A DNA stretch of 64,000 bases from Deltaproteobacteria bacterium (lineage in GTDB: Bacteria; Desulfobacterota; Desulfomonilia; UBA1062): assembly GCA_018433775.1 (NCBI GenBank), contig JAHDQN010000029.1:1-64000 (forward strand), read 5' to 3'. Made by a program: the position numbers and the translations under genes. Positions 51,770 to 62,348 of the stretch are shown piece by piece; within the stretch, counting starts at the first letter, position 1, and every line of letters begins with the position of its first letter. The notes beneath the pieces were generated by a model, which searched no databases, was not told the origin of the DNA, and saw only the letters and a list, made by a program, of their open reading frames with translations.

Positions 51770-52693
51770 TTATTCCCTTCGTCTTGTCCCTATTACCTGA
51801 ATGGGTGACTCAGCCAGGTCAAACGCTGAGGACTTGATGCAATACTGATCGCAATGAAACCCATACTGTTCACGGTCAAGGAGCGTGATATCGTCGGTTT
51901 CTCCATCTGTGCCTATGTCAAGACCATGATGGAAGGAAACCCCGCCGAGATCGGTTAATATGTAACGGTTATGAAATCTTTGACCATCGGGTCTTTCCTT
52001 CCATCGAAAAATAGTTACTGGCAAACCGTTCGGAGTGAGTTTTTCTACCTTCTTCCCCAGGTATTCCATCGTGGCATCTCTTTCATTGAAAAGAGAATGG
52101 ATTTCAATCTGCTCTGGCGGACCGATGGGCCTATCGTTTCCTAAAATGCCCATGAAATTTTCTAACGACTGCCAACAATTAGGTCTGTCAGACAAAATAT
52201 ACGGGTCGATGAACTTCACCCAACAGCACCGGGAAAGCATCATCTCGACAGCAGCTGACATGTCCTGGGATTTTCTGGGAATAACGCGACCGTGGGGGAT
52301 ATCCCATTTTTCTCTTGAATCACCTGCTAGATCAGACTCAGTAAATATCGCAGGATGTTCTTCAGGATTTTTTCTGGCCATAATCGCAAAGAATTGATGC
52401 CGTGAGTGTTCTTTGAGGACATTTTCAAGCCAATTTTGTTTAGCATCATCCCAACAGTAATTCTTGCGTTCCACCATTTTTTCCTTAATCTGTCTGAGAA
52501 GTTCCACAAGTCTTGTTCTTTCTAAATCCTTCCTATTTAAGCTGAGGTTCTTGACTATCTCAGCCCAATTCTCCGGATACCGGGAGACGACCCGTCCTTG
52601 ACCCAATCCAAACGCGCTATAATATAAACGGTAGTTAGACAGGGTACCCCAAGTGGACACTAACTCCGGTTCTAGGGCATACTCATGAATCAC
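51770..52693 (-). CDS. PLD-like protein, partner of the DUF3696 ATPase
   Basis: 307 aa. The stretch RFHNRYILTDLGGVSFHHG has H-x-R-x4-D, a variant of the phospholipase-D HKD motif (HxKx4D), and DKRP-like FIDPYILSDRPNCW comes earlier. Only one such motif is clear, so a dimeric nuclease like other PLD-family nucleases is possible. The start codon overlaps the ATPase stop by one base, implying that the two work together. Confidence 0.55.
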   Translation of the reverse strand: MIHEYALEPELVSTWGTLSNYRLYYSAFGLGQGRVVSRYPENWAEIVKNLSLNRKDLERTRLVELLRQIKEKMVERKNYCWDDAKQNWLENVLKEHSRHQFFAIMARKNPEEHPAIFTESDLAGDSREKWDIPHGRVIPRKSQDMSAAVEMMLSRCCWVKFIDPYILSDRPNCWQSLENFMGILGNDRPIGPPEQIEIHSLFNERDATMEYLGKKVEKLTPNGLPVTIFRWKERPDGQRFHNRYILTDLGGVSFHHGLDIGTDGETDDITLLDREQYGFHCDQYCIKSSAFDLAESPIQVIGTRRRE

Positions 52694-54363
52694 TAGAACA
52701 ACTCCTCTGCACGCTCAGTAAAGAAGCCACGGGGCCAACGGTCAATAAAATCACCATCCTGATCGACCCGAATAGGATAACACGAGATACCCGTTTCAAC
52801 CTGTTCAATGAAATATACTGAAAGCTCGGACGGAGTTAGTTCCCTTTTCGCCGGGACCTTATGTTCACTGGTCTCACGAATGCGCCTTAGAAGGCGTAGT
52901 ATTAAGTGCTCTGAGTGGGTCTCAAGAATAAACGTGATATCCTGACATTCACGGATCTTCTCTATGAAGAGGTCGCCTAATGTTGTCTGAAGGGCAGGAT
53001 GGATATGCAACTCTGGTTGCTCAATGGCCACCATGCCGCTTTTGGGAGACAACGCAACGACTACAACTGGCAAGACTTGTGAAATACCAACACCAATATC
53101 TTGCGCATCGAACTCAATATTTCGTGCTTCGTCCCTGATCAACAGGCGGCGTTTAATCGGTAAGGCAAGGACGCTTTCCTTTAGTTTCACATCCTCATCG
53201 AGGATACGATCCTGAAGCAAGGTGATCATCAGAGGACTATCAGTTTCCAGTTCACGATACTTTTTTACATCGACACTATATCCAGTAGCAAGACGGTCCT
53301 CCTGGGTAAGCCATTTATTGACCTGATCAATAAACGCTTCTTCGGCAAAAAATAATATGTCATAGGCAGCAAGACCATTTGCCCAGCGGGTTTCATCAGG
53401 CGAGGTGATAGGCCTGTGCCCACGATGTGGAATTTCTCGTAGAGGGCCAACATAGATTAGTTTACGTAACTCTTCCCTTATCAACTCTCCCGGTCCCGTG
53501 ATGAGGGAACTCATAACTTCAATGAAATTACCCTCTTCCTCTTCACCATCAGTGATATCTCGGATAACTTGTTCTTCAAATTGTAGTGGTGAGCCCCATT
53601 TGGGCAAGGCAGAATCTTGAGCTAAGAGATTAAGATCTTTATAAATAATTTGTACTCCACCATTATCGTAGGCTTTCACAAGGTTATGTAATATCAAAAA
53701 AAACCTGCCTAGGCCTTCGAAGTCTTCATCATCTAAATCGTTATTGAAGAGCTCAAGATCAGTCATCCATGTCAAGAGGCTCTGTCTTGCCTTTTCTGGT
53801 GATGCCCCATCCAGGAATATTGGATTCAGAGGATTAAGGTCGGTCAGAAAAACCTGCCTGCCATCATCAGAAGTTTTGATCGTTGCAAGTTCTTCACCAT
53901 TGATTCCAACCTGATAAGAAGTCAGTAATGGTCGATCAAGCAGACTACTCCAAGATACCACTATTTTAACCCAGGCAGTTTGGACATCATCCAGTAATCT
54001 TAAGATAGTTTGATTCTTCCATTCCTTCGGCCCTAAATTCCCAAACACATCTAAATACCGAGGCAGATCTTCATGGGTGAGATCCAAATCGAACTTTATG
54101 CGGATGGGCAGGGGCAAATTAACATTATGCCCATGAACCAAACTTTCAAAACCGCCCAGATCTATGGCATCGCCACCCAAGAGAGTATGGTCCGGATTAA
54201 GATTCTGTCGCTCAAAGATCTCCCGGGCATAGTGTAGAGCCTGGACTATGGTAGATTTACCCGCTGAATTGGGGCCAAATAGCAGGGTAATGGGTTTTAG
54301 GTCCACCCGCACTGGGTCCTTTATGCCCTTAAAGTTTTCAATTGTAATTGCAGTGATTCCCAT
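52693..54363 (-). CDS. DUF3696-type AAA (SMC-like) ATPase
   Basis: 556 aa. ABC/SMC-type ATPase: Walker A FGPNSAGKSTIVQAL near residue 30-38, Q-loop, signature region GVGISQVLPVVVVAL and Walker B MVAIEQPELHIHP near 443, ending in the DUF3696-like DGDFIDRWPRGFF. Such ATPases pair with nucleases in several defence systems. It overlaps hsdS (TAATG) on one side and the PLD-like gene on the other, so it is an accessory of this restriction operon. Confidence 0.85.
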   Translation of the reverse strand: MGITAITIENFKGIKDPVRVDLKPITLLFGPNSAGKSTIVQALHYAREIFERQNLNPDHTLLGGDAIDLGGFESLVHGHNVNLPLPIRIKFDLDLTHEDLPRYLDVFGNLGPKEWKNQTILRLLDDVQTAWVKIVVSWSSLLDRPLLTSYQVGINGEELATIKTSDDGRQVFLTDLNPLNPIFLDGASPEKARQSLLTWMTDLELFNNDLDDEDFEGLGRFFLILHNLVKAYDNGGVQIIYKDLNLLAQDSALPKWGSPLQFEEQVIRDITDGEEEEGNFIEVMSSLITGPGELIREELRKLIYVGPLREIPHRGHRPITSPDETRWANGLAAYDILFFAEEAFIDQVNKWLTQEDRLATGYSVDVKKYRELETDSPLMITLLQDRILDEDVKLKESVLALPIKRRLLIRDEARNIEFDAQDIGVGISQVLPVVVVALSPKSGMVAIEQPELHIHPALQTTLGDLFIEKIRECQDITFILETHSEHLILRLLRRIRETSEHKVPAKRELTPSELSVYFIEQVETGISCYPIRVDQDGDFIDRWPRGFFTERAEELF

Positions 54364-55544
54364 TAGAGTTCTCCTCTGAAAGCGCGTTGAGTCAGGGCGC
54401 TAAACAAGGTTGATGCTTCGTCACTTCCGTTAACTTGCTTTTCCCTTATTGCCTGTACATTGTTTACGATATTGGAAAACCGTTTTTGTAAATCGATTGG
54501 AGGTAATGGTATATTGAGGTTTCTTAATATCTCCAGATTAATGTTCTTTTGAGCCGACTCAGGTGCTTTGTCTTCAAGAATTTTTTGAAGGAATCCAAAC
54601 CAATATTGAATATATTCCGTAGTTGATAAACTATTAGGGGTAAATCCTACAATGCTATCAGGAAAGCATGCATTAAAAGTTAATATGCCAGTTTTAGCAA
54701 TATTTGCAGCAATGGTTATGCACAGGGTCCCCACCGGCCATATTTTACTTTGTTTCAGCCCGATCTCAGAATAGGTGCTTTTAAAGGAGCGGATATAGCC
54801 ATTTGAATTTGCTACTTCGCCGGTCTGGATTAAAGGGTATAGCCCACCAAGAAGTTCAGGAGCATTTCTCGGCCTGTGCTTAGAAACACCACGGTCCAGT
54901 GTTCCAACATCATTGAGCTTTCTTAAATCCCATCCCTTGGAATTGATCACCGGGTCACCGAACATGTCAAGGAAGGTGGCTCGGAGGAATTTGTCGGCGA
55001 CTTTGATTGCTTGCTGCTGTTTCCGTCGGATGGCGTCAGCCTTGTCTAGAATGGCGGCAATACGCTTCTGCTCTTCCAGATACGGCAGAGGGATTTCTAA
55101 TTCCCTAAAACTTGATATATTAAAGCTTGATTGGTTAACAGAATCTTTTGTGATTTTTGCTATTGATCTCTTAAATTCTGGTGTTCGTAGCAAATGCAGA
55201 ATGAAGAAAGGATATGCCTTTCGTGTATCTAGACGAAGGTTTAATAAGTTCATTCCGTGGATTAATTGTTTAGGTTGCCCTTCATAAATAGCACATTTCC
55301 CCAAATGTTCTTTGCTGTTTATATGGCTAATTAAAATATCACCATTTTGTAGTAACCAATCATCCTTTTCTCCATTTTTAATCCCTGCATACCCGACTCG
55401 ACTGTGGTCTATAACTCCATTGGAAATTGTTTCAATTCTGGTTATAGGTAGGCCATTTGCATCTTTTGTCTGTTGGACACTAAGGCCATTCTTAATAAAG
55501 AGCGCCACCTCACCAATAGGTACTCTTTGAGTCGATTTGCTCAT
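54363..55544 (-). CDS. hsdS: Type I restriction-modification specificity subunit
   Basis: 393 aa with two target-recognition domains, each followed by a conserved helix: [30 protein letters not shown] (about 140-170) and [27 protein letters not shown] (near the C-terminus). Sets the DNA sequence recognised by the complex. Overlaps hsdM by 4 bases. Confidence 0.93.
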   Translation of the reverse strand: MSKSTQRVPIGEVALFIKNGLSVQQTKDANGLPITRIETISNGVIDHSRVGYAGIKNGEKDDWLLQNGDILISHINSKEHLGKCAIYEGQPKQLIHGMNLLNLRLDTRKAYPFFILHLLRTPEFKRSIAKITKDSVNQSSFNISSFRELEIPLPYLEEQKRIAAILDKADAIRRKQQQAIKVADKFLRATFLDMFGDPVINSKGWDLRKLNDVGTLDRGVSKHRPRNAPELLGGLYPLIQTGEVANSNGYIRSFKSTYSEIGLKQSKIWPVGTLCITIAANIAKTGILTFNACFPDSIVGFTPNSLSTTEYIQYWFGFLQKILEDKAPESAQKNINLEILRNLNIPLPPIDLQKRFSNIVNNVQAIREKQVNGSDEASTLFSALTQRAFRGEL

Positions 55545-57103
55545 TTCAGCATCCCCTGCAGCGCTTCCATATCCGCGATGATTTCCTTTTCCAGATTCAT
55601 CATACGCTCCAGGATCTCCTTGGGTGAATCATAGTGCTCTTCTTGATAGACCGTTTCCTTGTAGCGGTTAATGGAGAGGTCATACTTGTTCTCCCGGATC
55701 TGGGAGGCATTGACAAAGAAGTACTTTTGTATCCGATCAATGTCTTTCACAGGATCACGCTGCTGCCAGCGGGCTAGCATGCCAGGCAAATCGTCCTGCT
55801 CCGGCTGAGGGTCGCGTTTGTCGTCCAGGGAAAAGCCATCATGCTGGACATCGTAATAAAAGACGTTGTCGGTGCGGCCGCCCTTGGTAAAGACCATGAT
55901 GCCGGTAGAAACCCCAGCATAGGGTTTGAAAACCCCGGAGGGTAGCGAGATGATTGCCTCAAGCTGATTCTCATCCACCAGCATTTGTCGCAAGGCCAAG
56001 TGAGCTTTGGAAGATCCAAACAATACGCCGTCGGGCACGATGATGGCAGCCCGGCCACCGGGTTTGAGCATCTTCAGGATCAGGGTCACAAAGAGTAGTT
56101 CGGTCTTCTTGGTCTTTACTTTCTTCAAAAGCGATGGATGCACATCGTCATAATCTAGGCTGCCTTTGAATGGTGGGTTGGCCATGATGACATCGAAGTA
56201 GTCCTCGGACTGCAGCTTGAACTTCTCCGGAAAACGGTTCGAGAGGGTGTCCATGTAATGGATATCTGGGGCATCCACATTGTGGAGTAGGAGATTCATG
56301 GCAGCTATGCGCAGCATGGTGACGTCAAAATCGAAGCCGTGGAACATGCCTGACTGAACATGCTGCCGGTAGGGCTCCAGCTTGTCGCCGGGGTAGACCT
56401 TTTCACCGTATTCATCCGTATAGACCATTTCTGGGGAGGTGTACTCCTTGAGCAGGTAGTGCATGGTCTGCACTAGGAAACCGGCGGTGCCGCAGGCCGG
56501 ATCGCCGATAACCTCGTCGGGCCGGGGTTCGAGCATCTCCACCATCTTGGCTATGATATGGCGCGGGGTGCGGAACTGACCGGCAATGCCGGCTGTGGTG
56601 AGCTTGCCCAGCATGTATTCGTAGAGATCGCCCTTGGTATCGCCCGAGGTGAGGGGCAGCTTGTCAATGGTGAGCACGGCCGTGACTAGCAGGCTCCGTT
56701 TCTGGATCAGGAGCTGGGCGTCCTTCATGTATTCACCGAAGGCGGCGCCTTCCACGGCCACTGTTTGGAAAAAGGGAAAGACGCCATCTCTAACAACACG
56801 AAGCATGTCCTCAGATCCCAATCTTTTAAAATGTGACCAACGTAGATCTTGCTCAGTTCTCACCAGACCATTGAGGCGTGTCCTGATATTCTCATCAGAA
56901 GGCTTATCTAAACTATAAATACGTCTGAATGGTTTGCCGGTGCGGGAGGCCTTTTTTTCCTCGCGGGCCTCCCGGATATCCAGCAGGCGGGCGAACACGA
57001 GGAAGGAGATCTGCTCGATGACCGTCAGAGGGTTGGTGATGCCGCCGCTCCAGAAATCATCCCATAATTTGTCGATATCGCTTTTTAACTGACCGTTCAG
57101 CAT
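55541..57103 (-). CDS. hsdM: Type I restriction-modification DNA methyltransferase subunit
   Basis: 520 aa. HsdM_N domain (1-130) followed by an N6-adenine methylase domain with the SAM motif [14 protein letters not shown] and the catalytic [11 protein letters not shown]. Needed for both host methylation and cleavage. Starts 2 bases after the hsdR stop and overlaps hsdS. Confidence 0.96.
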   Translation of the reverse strand: MLNGQLKSDIDKLWDDFWSGGITNPLTVIEQISFLVFARLLDIREAREEKKASRTGKPFRRIYSLDKPSDENIRTRLNGLVRTEQDLRWSHFKRLGSEDMLRVVRDGVFPFFQTVAVEGAAFGEYMKDAQLLIQKRSLLVTAVLTIDKLPLTSGDTKGDLYEYMLGKLTTAGIAGQFRTPRHIIAKMVEMLEPRPDEVIGDPACGTAGFLVQTMHYLLKEYTSPEMVYTDEYGEKVYPGDKLEPYRQHVQSGMFHGFDFDVTMLRIAAMNLLLHNVDAPDIHYMDTLSNRFPEKFKLQSEDYFDVIMANPPFKGSLDYDDVHPSLLKKVKTKKTELLFVTLILKMLKPGGRAAIIVPDGVLFGSSKAHLALRQMLVDENQLEAIISLPSGVFKPYAGVSTGIMVFTKGGRTDNVFYYDVQHDGFSLDDKRDPQPEQDDLPGMLARWQQRDPVKDIDRIQKYFFVNASQIRENKYDLSINRYKETVYQEEHYDSPKEILERMMNLEKEIIADMEALQGMLK

Positions 57104-57105
57104 GG

Positions 57106-60100
57106 TTAGGCTTGTACTCCTGTCTTGGGTTCAAAGGTTTGGATAATGCGAATGAGTTCGTCTATCTGGCCGTCCTCATGGAAGACACCGTCCAGGCCGT
57201 TGCTGTCGATGGAGGTGAAGGGCTCGTCATAGAGCTTATCCAAGCTGATGCTGCCATAGGTTCGGATGTGGTTCTTGAGGAGGCGCAGGAACTGGGTCTG
57301 CTTGGCATTCTCGGAGAACCTGCGGGCAAAGGCGGCAAATCGGGCCTCCACAGCCTCGGGCTCCATGCCCACAATGGTGCGGATGATGTAATCCAGCGGC
57401 GGAGCGGCATCCGGATAAAACTCCCTGAGGAGCTCCAGGTTCACGTCCGGATTCTGTGTGAGGACGAGCGAGGTCAGGGTGGTGAGGTCACGGGGAGCAA
57501 CCGGCTCGCCGCGCTTGATCTTCAGCAGCACGGGATCGGAAAGGAAGTGCTTTTCCAGGGTCTCTTCCACGAGCTTGCGGTAGAGCTGCATATCGATGGT
57601 GCGGGTGTGGGATGCACGGCGATTCAGGACCACATCGCCATCTGTAACATCGATGACCTTGGGCTCGGCCTTTGGTTGGCCGCCTTTCTGATGGTGGTGC
57701 ATGATGCCGCGCAGCTCGGTGCGGATTTCTTCGAGCTCAGCGATACCAGACTGGTTCCAGGAATCGCTCGACTTTACCTTCTTGATGATGTCGGCCTTGG
57801 CCAGCACTGGGGTGAGATGCATGAGGAGTTGATTCACCCGGTCTTGAATCATATCCTTGAAATCCGCTAGGCGTCCGGACTGGCGCAGGCATTCGAGCTG
57901 GGCGTTAGTCACCAAAAGATCAAAGCTGTAGGCGTCTACGTGGTCACGGATGGGGACCCATTGCATGAGCGGGGCGATATCATTGCGCAGGCTGGCGAGC
58001 GTTACCGGGGCGAATTGCTCCAGCACGCCCTTTGAGAGTATAGCGGCTTTTTCCCTCCATTTTTCGCGCACTGCAATAGTATCATCGGGCAGGGCGTTGA
58101 TGTCGGCGCGGATAAGCGTAACGGTCTGCTGCAGGATGCCGATCTCGGCCTTTGACTGGGCGATTTCCGCCAGATTCAACCGCGCCTCGAAGAGCTGCTG
58201 CATGATGGATTTGGACGGAGCTTTGTCGGCCTCGGACACAGGCACATCGAAGCGCTCGAAATTGCTCCAGTGGTCGAAAATGCGGAACTTAGTCTTATCC
58301 TTTCCCTGCCCAAAAAGGTCTTCACGGAGCCGGGTGCCGCGGCCGATCATCTGGTGAAACTTCACCCAGGAAAAAACAGGCTTAGCAAAAACCAGATTCA
58401 CAACCTCAGGCACATCGATGCCGGTATCGAGCATGTCCACAGAAATGGCTATGGTGAGCGGGTTTGATGGGTCTTTGAAATCATCGATGAGCTGTTCGGC
58501 GCGCGGGTCATAGTTGTCGATGACCTGGCAGAACGCGCCGCCATACTGGGGATAGAGCTCATCGAATACAGAGGCAAGGAGCAGGGCATGGTTATGATTG
58601 CGTGCAAAGATGATAGTTTTACCGGGGAGCTGTCCTGCGGCATCCCGGATGCCGTTTTCCATGAGGTTGCGGATGATCTCGCGGTTGGTATCGCGGTTGA
58701 AGATCTTTTTGTCCAGTTCCTGAGCTTCATAATTGAAGAGTTCCGGTTTTTCACCGGAGTCTTCCAATTCTTCTCTCTGGGCCTCGCTCAGCTGGGCGAA
58801 CTTGATGCCTGAGCGCAGGAATTGAGTAGTGTGGGTGAAAGCCTCATAGGGAACGAGATACTTCTCAGCGACTGCCTGTTCCAGTGAGTAATAGGCCGTT
58901 GGATTCTGATTCTGGCATTCAAAGAGCCGGAAGGTATTGCGATGGATCTTTTCCACCGGGGTTGCGGTAAGGCCCACCTGCAAACAATCGAACCAGCGGA
59001 ACAGGTCAGCATAACGATTGTAGATGGAGCGGTGAGATTCATCGGCGATGATGAGATCGAAAAAGCCGGGATCAAAGGTCTGGAAAATCTTCATCATGGC
59101 CGGATAAGTGGCCAGGTAGATGCGTTTGTTGCGGTCCTTCGCTGTCTTAGCGGTAACGAGAGTAAGAGGCTCGTTCATGAACTGGGGATTGCTGAAAGCA
59201 TTTTTGGCCTGCTTGCGAAGTTCCAGCCGGTCGCAGAGGAAGAGGACCCTCAGGCCCCAGCGGGCGCGGATCAGAACGTCTGTCAGGGCAATGGCAACCC
59301 TGGTCTTGCCGGTGCCGGTAGCCTGGACAATGAGGGCCTTGCGGTGCTTCTGGGTAAAGTGTTCGCAAACTCGCTGAATGGCCTCTATCTGATAAAGCCT
59401 GTCGCCGATGATTTCCTGCTTGGGTTTAACCGTATCAAGCGGCTGCTTGGTCTGGCGCTGAAGCACCAGGTATTGCAGGCTGTCTTTTGAGTAAAAGCCG
59501 AAGATCTGGCGGGGAGGGTAGCTCTGGGCATCGTCCCAGACGAAGATGTCATAGCCGTTGGTATAGAAGATCACCGGGCGCTGGCCGTGTCTCTGCTCGA
59601 GGCCGTCGGCGTAGAGCTTGGCTTGGGTGCGCCCCAACTCGGCATCGACGGCGGTCTTCTTGGCCTCGATTACGGCCAGTGGCTTGCCTGAATCATCCCA
59701 GAGAACATAGTCCGCATAACCGATTGTTGAAGTAGTGGGTTGATGGGGTACTTCCTCTTCCCGGGAAACCTGGGAGGTATTCCCTCCATCCGGGTCTATA
59801 TCCCAGCTGACCTCAACAAGCTGTTTGTCGATGAGACGTTTCCTGGTGGTGGCTTCGTCAAACTTGAGAGTATCTGCGGCCGCCATGCCAGCTGACTTCA
59901 ATGCTTCCAGTTCTGCCATGGTCTTTTCTGCGACCGTGGCTTGTGCTCTCAAGGCTTCAACCTGCTGCAGCAGCTCCTGTAATTGCGCTTCCTGGGCAGC
60001 CAGCTTCTCAAGGGCTGCCTTCTTGTCTCTCTTGATTTTTGCCTTGGTATCTTCGACTGGGGGTTCCTGATATGCCGGGCATTCGTCCGGATGGCCGCCG

Positions 60101-60480
60101 CCATAGGTGATGAAATACCAGAGGCCAAGGTCCCAGGCCTCGCGGAGGCATGCAAGTGCGGTTTCACTCTTCGTCGGCTCTCCATGGGCCGCTCTATTTC
60201 CCTGAACGCGGATCAAATGGAGTTTATCAAGAACGACTCTTGGCACTGCTGTTTTGAAGGAATCGTCCGCGAGAAGGTTAAATAGGCTGTATTCATAGGG
60301 GAGCTTGAGGCTGTGAGCCTGGTAAATGCCTTCCACCAACTGTTCGCAAAAGGTGCGTAGTTTGATCATGGAGCTCGATGCATCGGTATGGGCATATTGT
60401 TCGGCAAAGCCGCCCAAGGTTGCCAGTTCAGGCCAGCGCGCCCTCAATATCTCAAAATTGATCGAATCCATGATGAGCAT
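57106..60480 (-). CDS. hsdR: Type I restriction enzyme endonuclease/helicase subunit
   Basis: 1124 aa. An N-terminal DUF4145-like helical part and coiled coil (about 150-210), then the HSDR_N nuclease: [22 protein letters not shown] (Glu-Ala-Lys near 272-274). SF2 helicase motifs: [16 protein letters not shown] (near 387), [10 protein letters not shown] (near 477), [20 protein letters not shown]-terminal helical domain (EcoEI_R_C-like). First gene of the restriction operon, starting 30 bases after the regulator stop on the same strand. Confidence 0.95.
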   Translation of the reverse strand: MLIMDSINFEILRARWPELATLGGFAEQYAHTDASSSMIKLRTFCEQLVEGIYQAHSLKLPYEYSLFNLLADDSFKTAVPRVVLDKLHLIRVQGNRAAHGEPTKSETALACLREAWDLGLWYFITYGGGHPDECPAYQEPPVEDTKAKIKRDKKAALEKLAAQEAQLQELLQQVEALRAQATVAEKTMAELEALKSAGMAAADTLKFDEATTRKRLIDKQLVEVSWDIDPDGGNTSQVSREEEVPHQPTTSTIGYADYVLWDDSGKPLAVIEAKKTAVDAELGRTQAKLYADGLEQRHGQRPVIFYTNGYDIFVWDDAQSYPPRQIFGFYSKDSLQYLVLQRQTKQPLDTVKPKQEIIGDRLYQIEAIQRVCEHFTQKHRKALIVQATGTGKTRVAIALTDVLIRARWGLRVLFLCDRLELRKQAKNAFSNPQFMNEPLTLVTAKTAKDRNKRIYLATYPAMMKIFQTFDPGFFDLIIADESHRSIYNRYADLFRWFDCLQVGLTATPVEKIHRNTFRLFECQNQNPTAYYSLEQAVAEKYLVPYEAFTHTTQFLRSGIKFAQLSEAQREELEDSGEKPELFNYEAQELDKKIFNRDTNREIIRNLMENGIRDAAGQLPGKTIIFARNHNHALLLASVFDELYPQYGGAFCQVIDNYDPRAEQLIDDFKDPSNPLTIAISVDMLDTGIDVPEVVNLVFAKPVFSWVKFHQMIGRGTRLREDLFGQGKDKTKFRIFDHWSNFERFDVPVSEADKAPSKSIMQQLFEARLNLAEIAQSKAEIGILQQTVTLIRADINALPDDTIAVREKWREKAAILSKGVLEQFAPVTLASLRNDIAPLMQWVPIRDHVDAYSFDLLVTNAQLECLRQSGRLADFKDMIQDRVNQLLMHLTPVLAKADIIKKVKSSDSWNQSGIAELEEIRTELRGIMHHHQKGGQPKAEPKVIDVTDGDVVLNRRASHTRTIDMQLYRKLVEETLEKHFLSDPVLLKIKRGEPVAPRDLTTLTSLVLTQNPDVNLELLREFYPDAAPPLDYIIRTIVGMEPEAVEARFAAFARRFSENAKQTQFLRLLKNHIRTYGSISLDKLYDEPFTSIDSNGLDGVFHEDGQIDELIRIIQTFEPKTGVQA

Positions 60481-60510
60481 GCCCCCTATAAAGCACCGAT
60501 CGTGCCAAAC

Positions 60511-62055
60511 TTATTCGAGTCCGTATTTCTTGAGCCAGTTGGTCAGGGTCTGGTAGCTCGGCAAACCAAGTATTTCTGCAGCTCTCGTCTTGTTACCGCG
60601 TGTTTCCAAAAGTCCTCTCTTAAGGTAATGCACCGCCACTGTTTTCATGATCTCCGGCAGATCGATCCCGTCATCTAAAGGCTGATTTAAGATGAGATCC
60701 TTACTTTTGCCGGAGGCCATAATCGGGAGCAAAGCTTCCCGTATATCCTTTTCATCAATGGTTTTTTCCACCGACCATACAGCAGCCCTTGTTAGCGTAT
60801 TCTGCAGTTCCCTGACATTCCCCGGCCAAGAGTGCTGAAGCATAAGATTCATTGCGGAAGCGGATAATTTCTTGTGTTTATATCCTGGATCTTCAGCGCT
60901 TTCCTTATTTATTTGTTCCATAAAGTGATCGATCAAAAGGCTGATATCCCCTGCTCTTTCTCGAAGAGGCGGCAGCTTGATTACAGCGACAGCCAAACGG
61001 TAAAAGAGATCCTCCCTGAAAAGGCCGGCAGAAACCTCATCAATAAGATTTCTATTGGTAGCCGCAATGATTCTTATATTCACTTTCTTGGCTTTGGTCG
61101 AGCCGATCCGTTTCACCTCACCTTCCTGCACTATCCTCAAGAGTTTTACCTGCATCTCCTTGGGCAGTTCTCCGATTTCGTCCAGAAAGATTGTGCCCTG
61201 ATCTGCTGCCTCAAAATGGCCTACCCTTGCAGAAGTGGCGCCTGTGAAAGCCCCCTTTTCATGGCCGAACAGCTCAGATTCAACCAACTCGGGAGGGATG
61301 GCTCCGCAGTTAATGGCAACGAAGGGATTATCCTTACGTGGGCTTGCATCGTGAATAGCTCGTGCAAAGAGCTCTTTTCCGGTGCCTGATTCACCTTCAA
61401 TAAGAACAGGTATTGATCGGGGTGAAATGAGCCTAGCTTTGAGCACTACTTGCTTCATCACATCGCTGCGGAATATGATATCTTTAAATTCAGGAGCAGC
61501 CGCAGGCAACCCGGAAGCGAGTCGCTCAAGGGTTAAATCCGGTTTTCTGAAGAGGCTGGGGATAAAGTCGGCAGATATATCAAAGGGAACAGATGCCTTG
61601 CGAACCCCATGCTCCTTGGAAGACTCGATCAGCTCTGCAGGGTATCTTGTCTTGGCAAGGAGAATCCATACAGCAGCCATGGCAGGAGTTCCAGGGCTGA
61701 GATGGTAGACCAGGCTTGCGTCTTTTCCATACTCTGCCATCTTCTCAGAGATGATTTCTGTAGCAGCCTGGTATATTTCACCGAAATTTGTTGGACCGGA
61801 GAGACGGACTTTCTTAATGGTTATCTTGGATGCAGTTTTCCCTTTGAGCCAGGATAGATAGGTCTTAACACCTTCTTTTTCCCAATTATCGAGCAGTACA
61901 ATTTCATCATAAGTGCTTGTACTTACTGCTTGAGCCACTGGACCCAATCCAACATCATCAGCTCCGGAAGCCGCTTTCAGATCAGTTGCCCCTAGCCAGC
62001 AGAATAATAATTGGGTTCCCATGCCGGGATTAAAATACAAGATATCTTGTAACAA
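60511..62055 (-). CDS. sigma54-dependent activator with RtcR-like CARF sensor domain
   Basis: 514 aa from TTG 62055, or 503 from ATG 62022. Residues 12-175 match the RtcR-type N-terminal domain, which is a CARF fold: LLFCWLGATDLKA, EIVLLDN, VYHLSPGTPAMAAVWILL. The central AAA+ domain has GESGTGKELFARAIH (near 221-235), the sigma54-contact loop GAFTGA (near 268) and FLDEIGELP; a Fis-type HTH (TRAAEILGLPSYQTLTNWLKK) ends the protein. It would sense a linear or cyclic oligoribonucleotide and activate sigma54 promoters. Upstream of hsdR, divergent from the SbcD-like gene. Confidence 0.88.
   Translation of the reverse strand: MLQDILYFNPGMGTQLLFCWLGATDLKAASGADDVGLGPVAQAVSTSTYDEIVLLDNWEKEGVKTYLSWLKGKTASKITIKKVRLSGPTNFGEIYQAATEIISEKMAEYGKDASLVYHLSPGTPAMAAVWILLAKTRYPAELIESSKEHGVRKASVPFDISADFIPSLFRKPDLTLERLASGLPAAAPEFKDIIFRSDVMKQVVLKARLISPRSIPVLIEGESGTGKELFARAIHDASPRKDNPFVAINCGAIPPELVESELFGHEKGAFTGATSARVGHFEAADQGTIFLDEIGELPKEMQVKLLRIVQEGEVKRIGSTKAKKVNIRIIAATNRNLIDEVSAGLFREDLFYRLAVAVIKLPPLRERAGDISLLIDHFMEQINKESAEDPGYKHKKLSASAMNLMLQHSWPGNVRELQNTLTRAAVWSVEKTIDEKDIREALLPIMASGKSKDLILNQPLDDGIDLPEIMKTVAVHYLKRGLLETRGNKTRAAEILGLPSYQTLTNWLKKYGLE
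62037..62050. promoter_or_regulatory. Palindrome ACAAGATATCTTGT at the regulator 5' end
   Basis: A 14-base perfect palindrome within the first codons (TTG start) or just upstream (ATG start) of the activator gene. Could be an autoregulatory operator or an enhancer-type binding site for the activator; 180 bases from the sigma54 promoter, a suitable enhancer distance. Confidence 0.45.
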
Positions 62056-62213
62056 AGCAATTTATTTTATTATTTAAAGCATTAGAACTAGCTTGATCTG
62101 CTGTAGCACGGTGGAATATGATTATTTTGTTGCTTTTTAATAACTGATAATTATTTGATATTTCTCCAGTTAGAACATCACGTGGTTTGTCAATGCGGTA
62201 AGGGGTTCCAGTT

Positions 62214-62229
62214 TGGTATCAGCTTTGCA
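62214..62229 (+). promoter_or_regulatory. sigma54 (-24/-12) promoter of the SbcD-like gene
   Basis: TGGTATCAGCTTTGCA has GG at -24 and GC at -12 with the exact 12-base separation, a close match to TGGCACG-N4-TTGCA. It faces the SbcD-like gene, 120 bases ahead of its start, and lies in the gap shared with the sigma54 activator gene. Activation by that protein is a strong inference from position. Confidence 0.75.
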
Positions 62230-62348
62230 GAATGTATTGAAATTCCACTGAGAATTTATTGACCATTTATAATATGAAGCGTATGCGTTAATTTAATGAT
62301 GGTGGAATGAGTTTATTAGGTTTTTTACAGTTAGGGAGAAAATAACTT

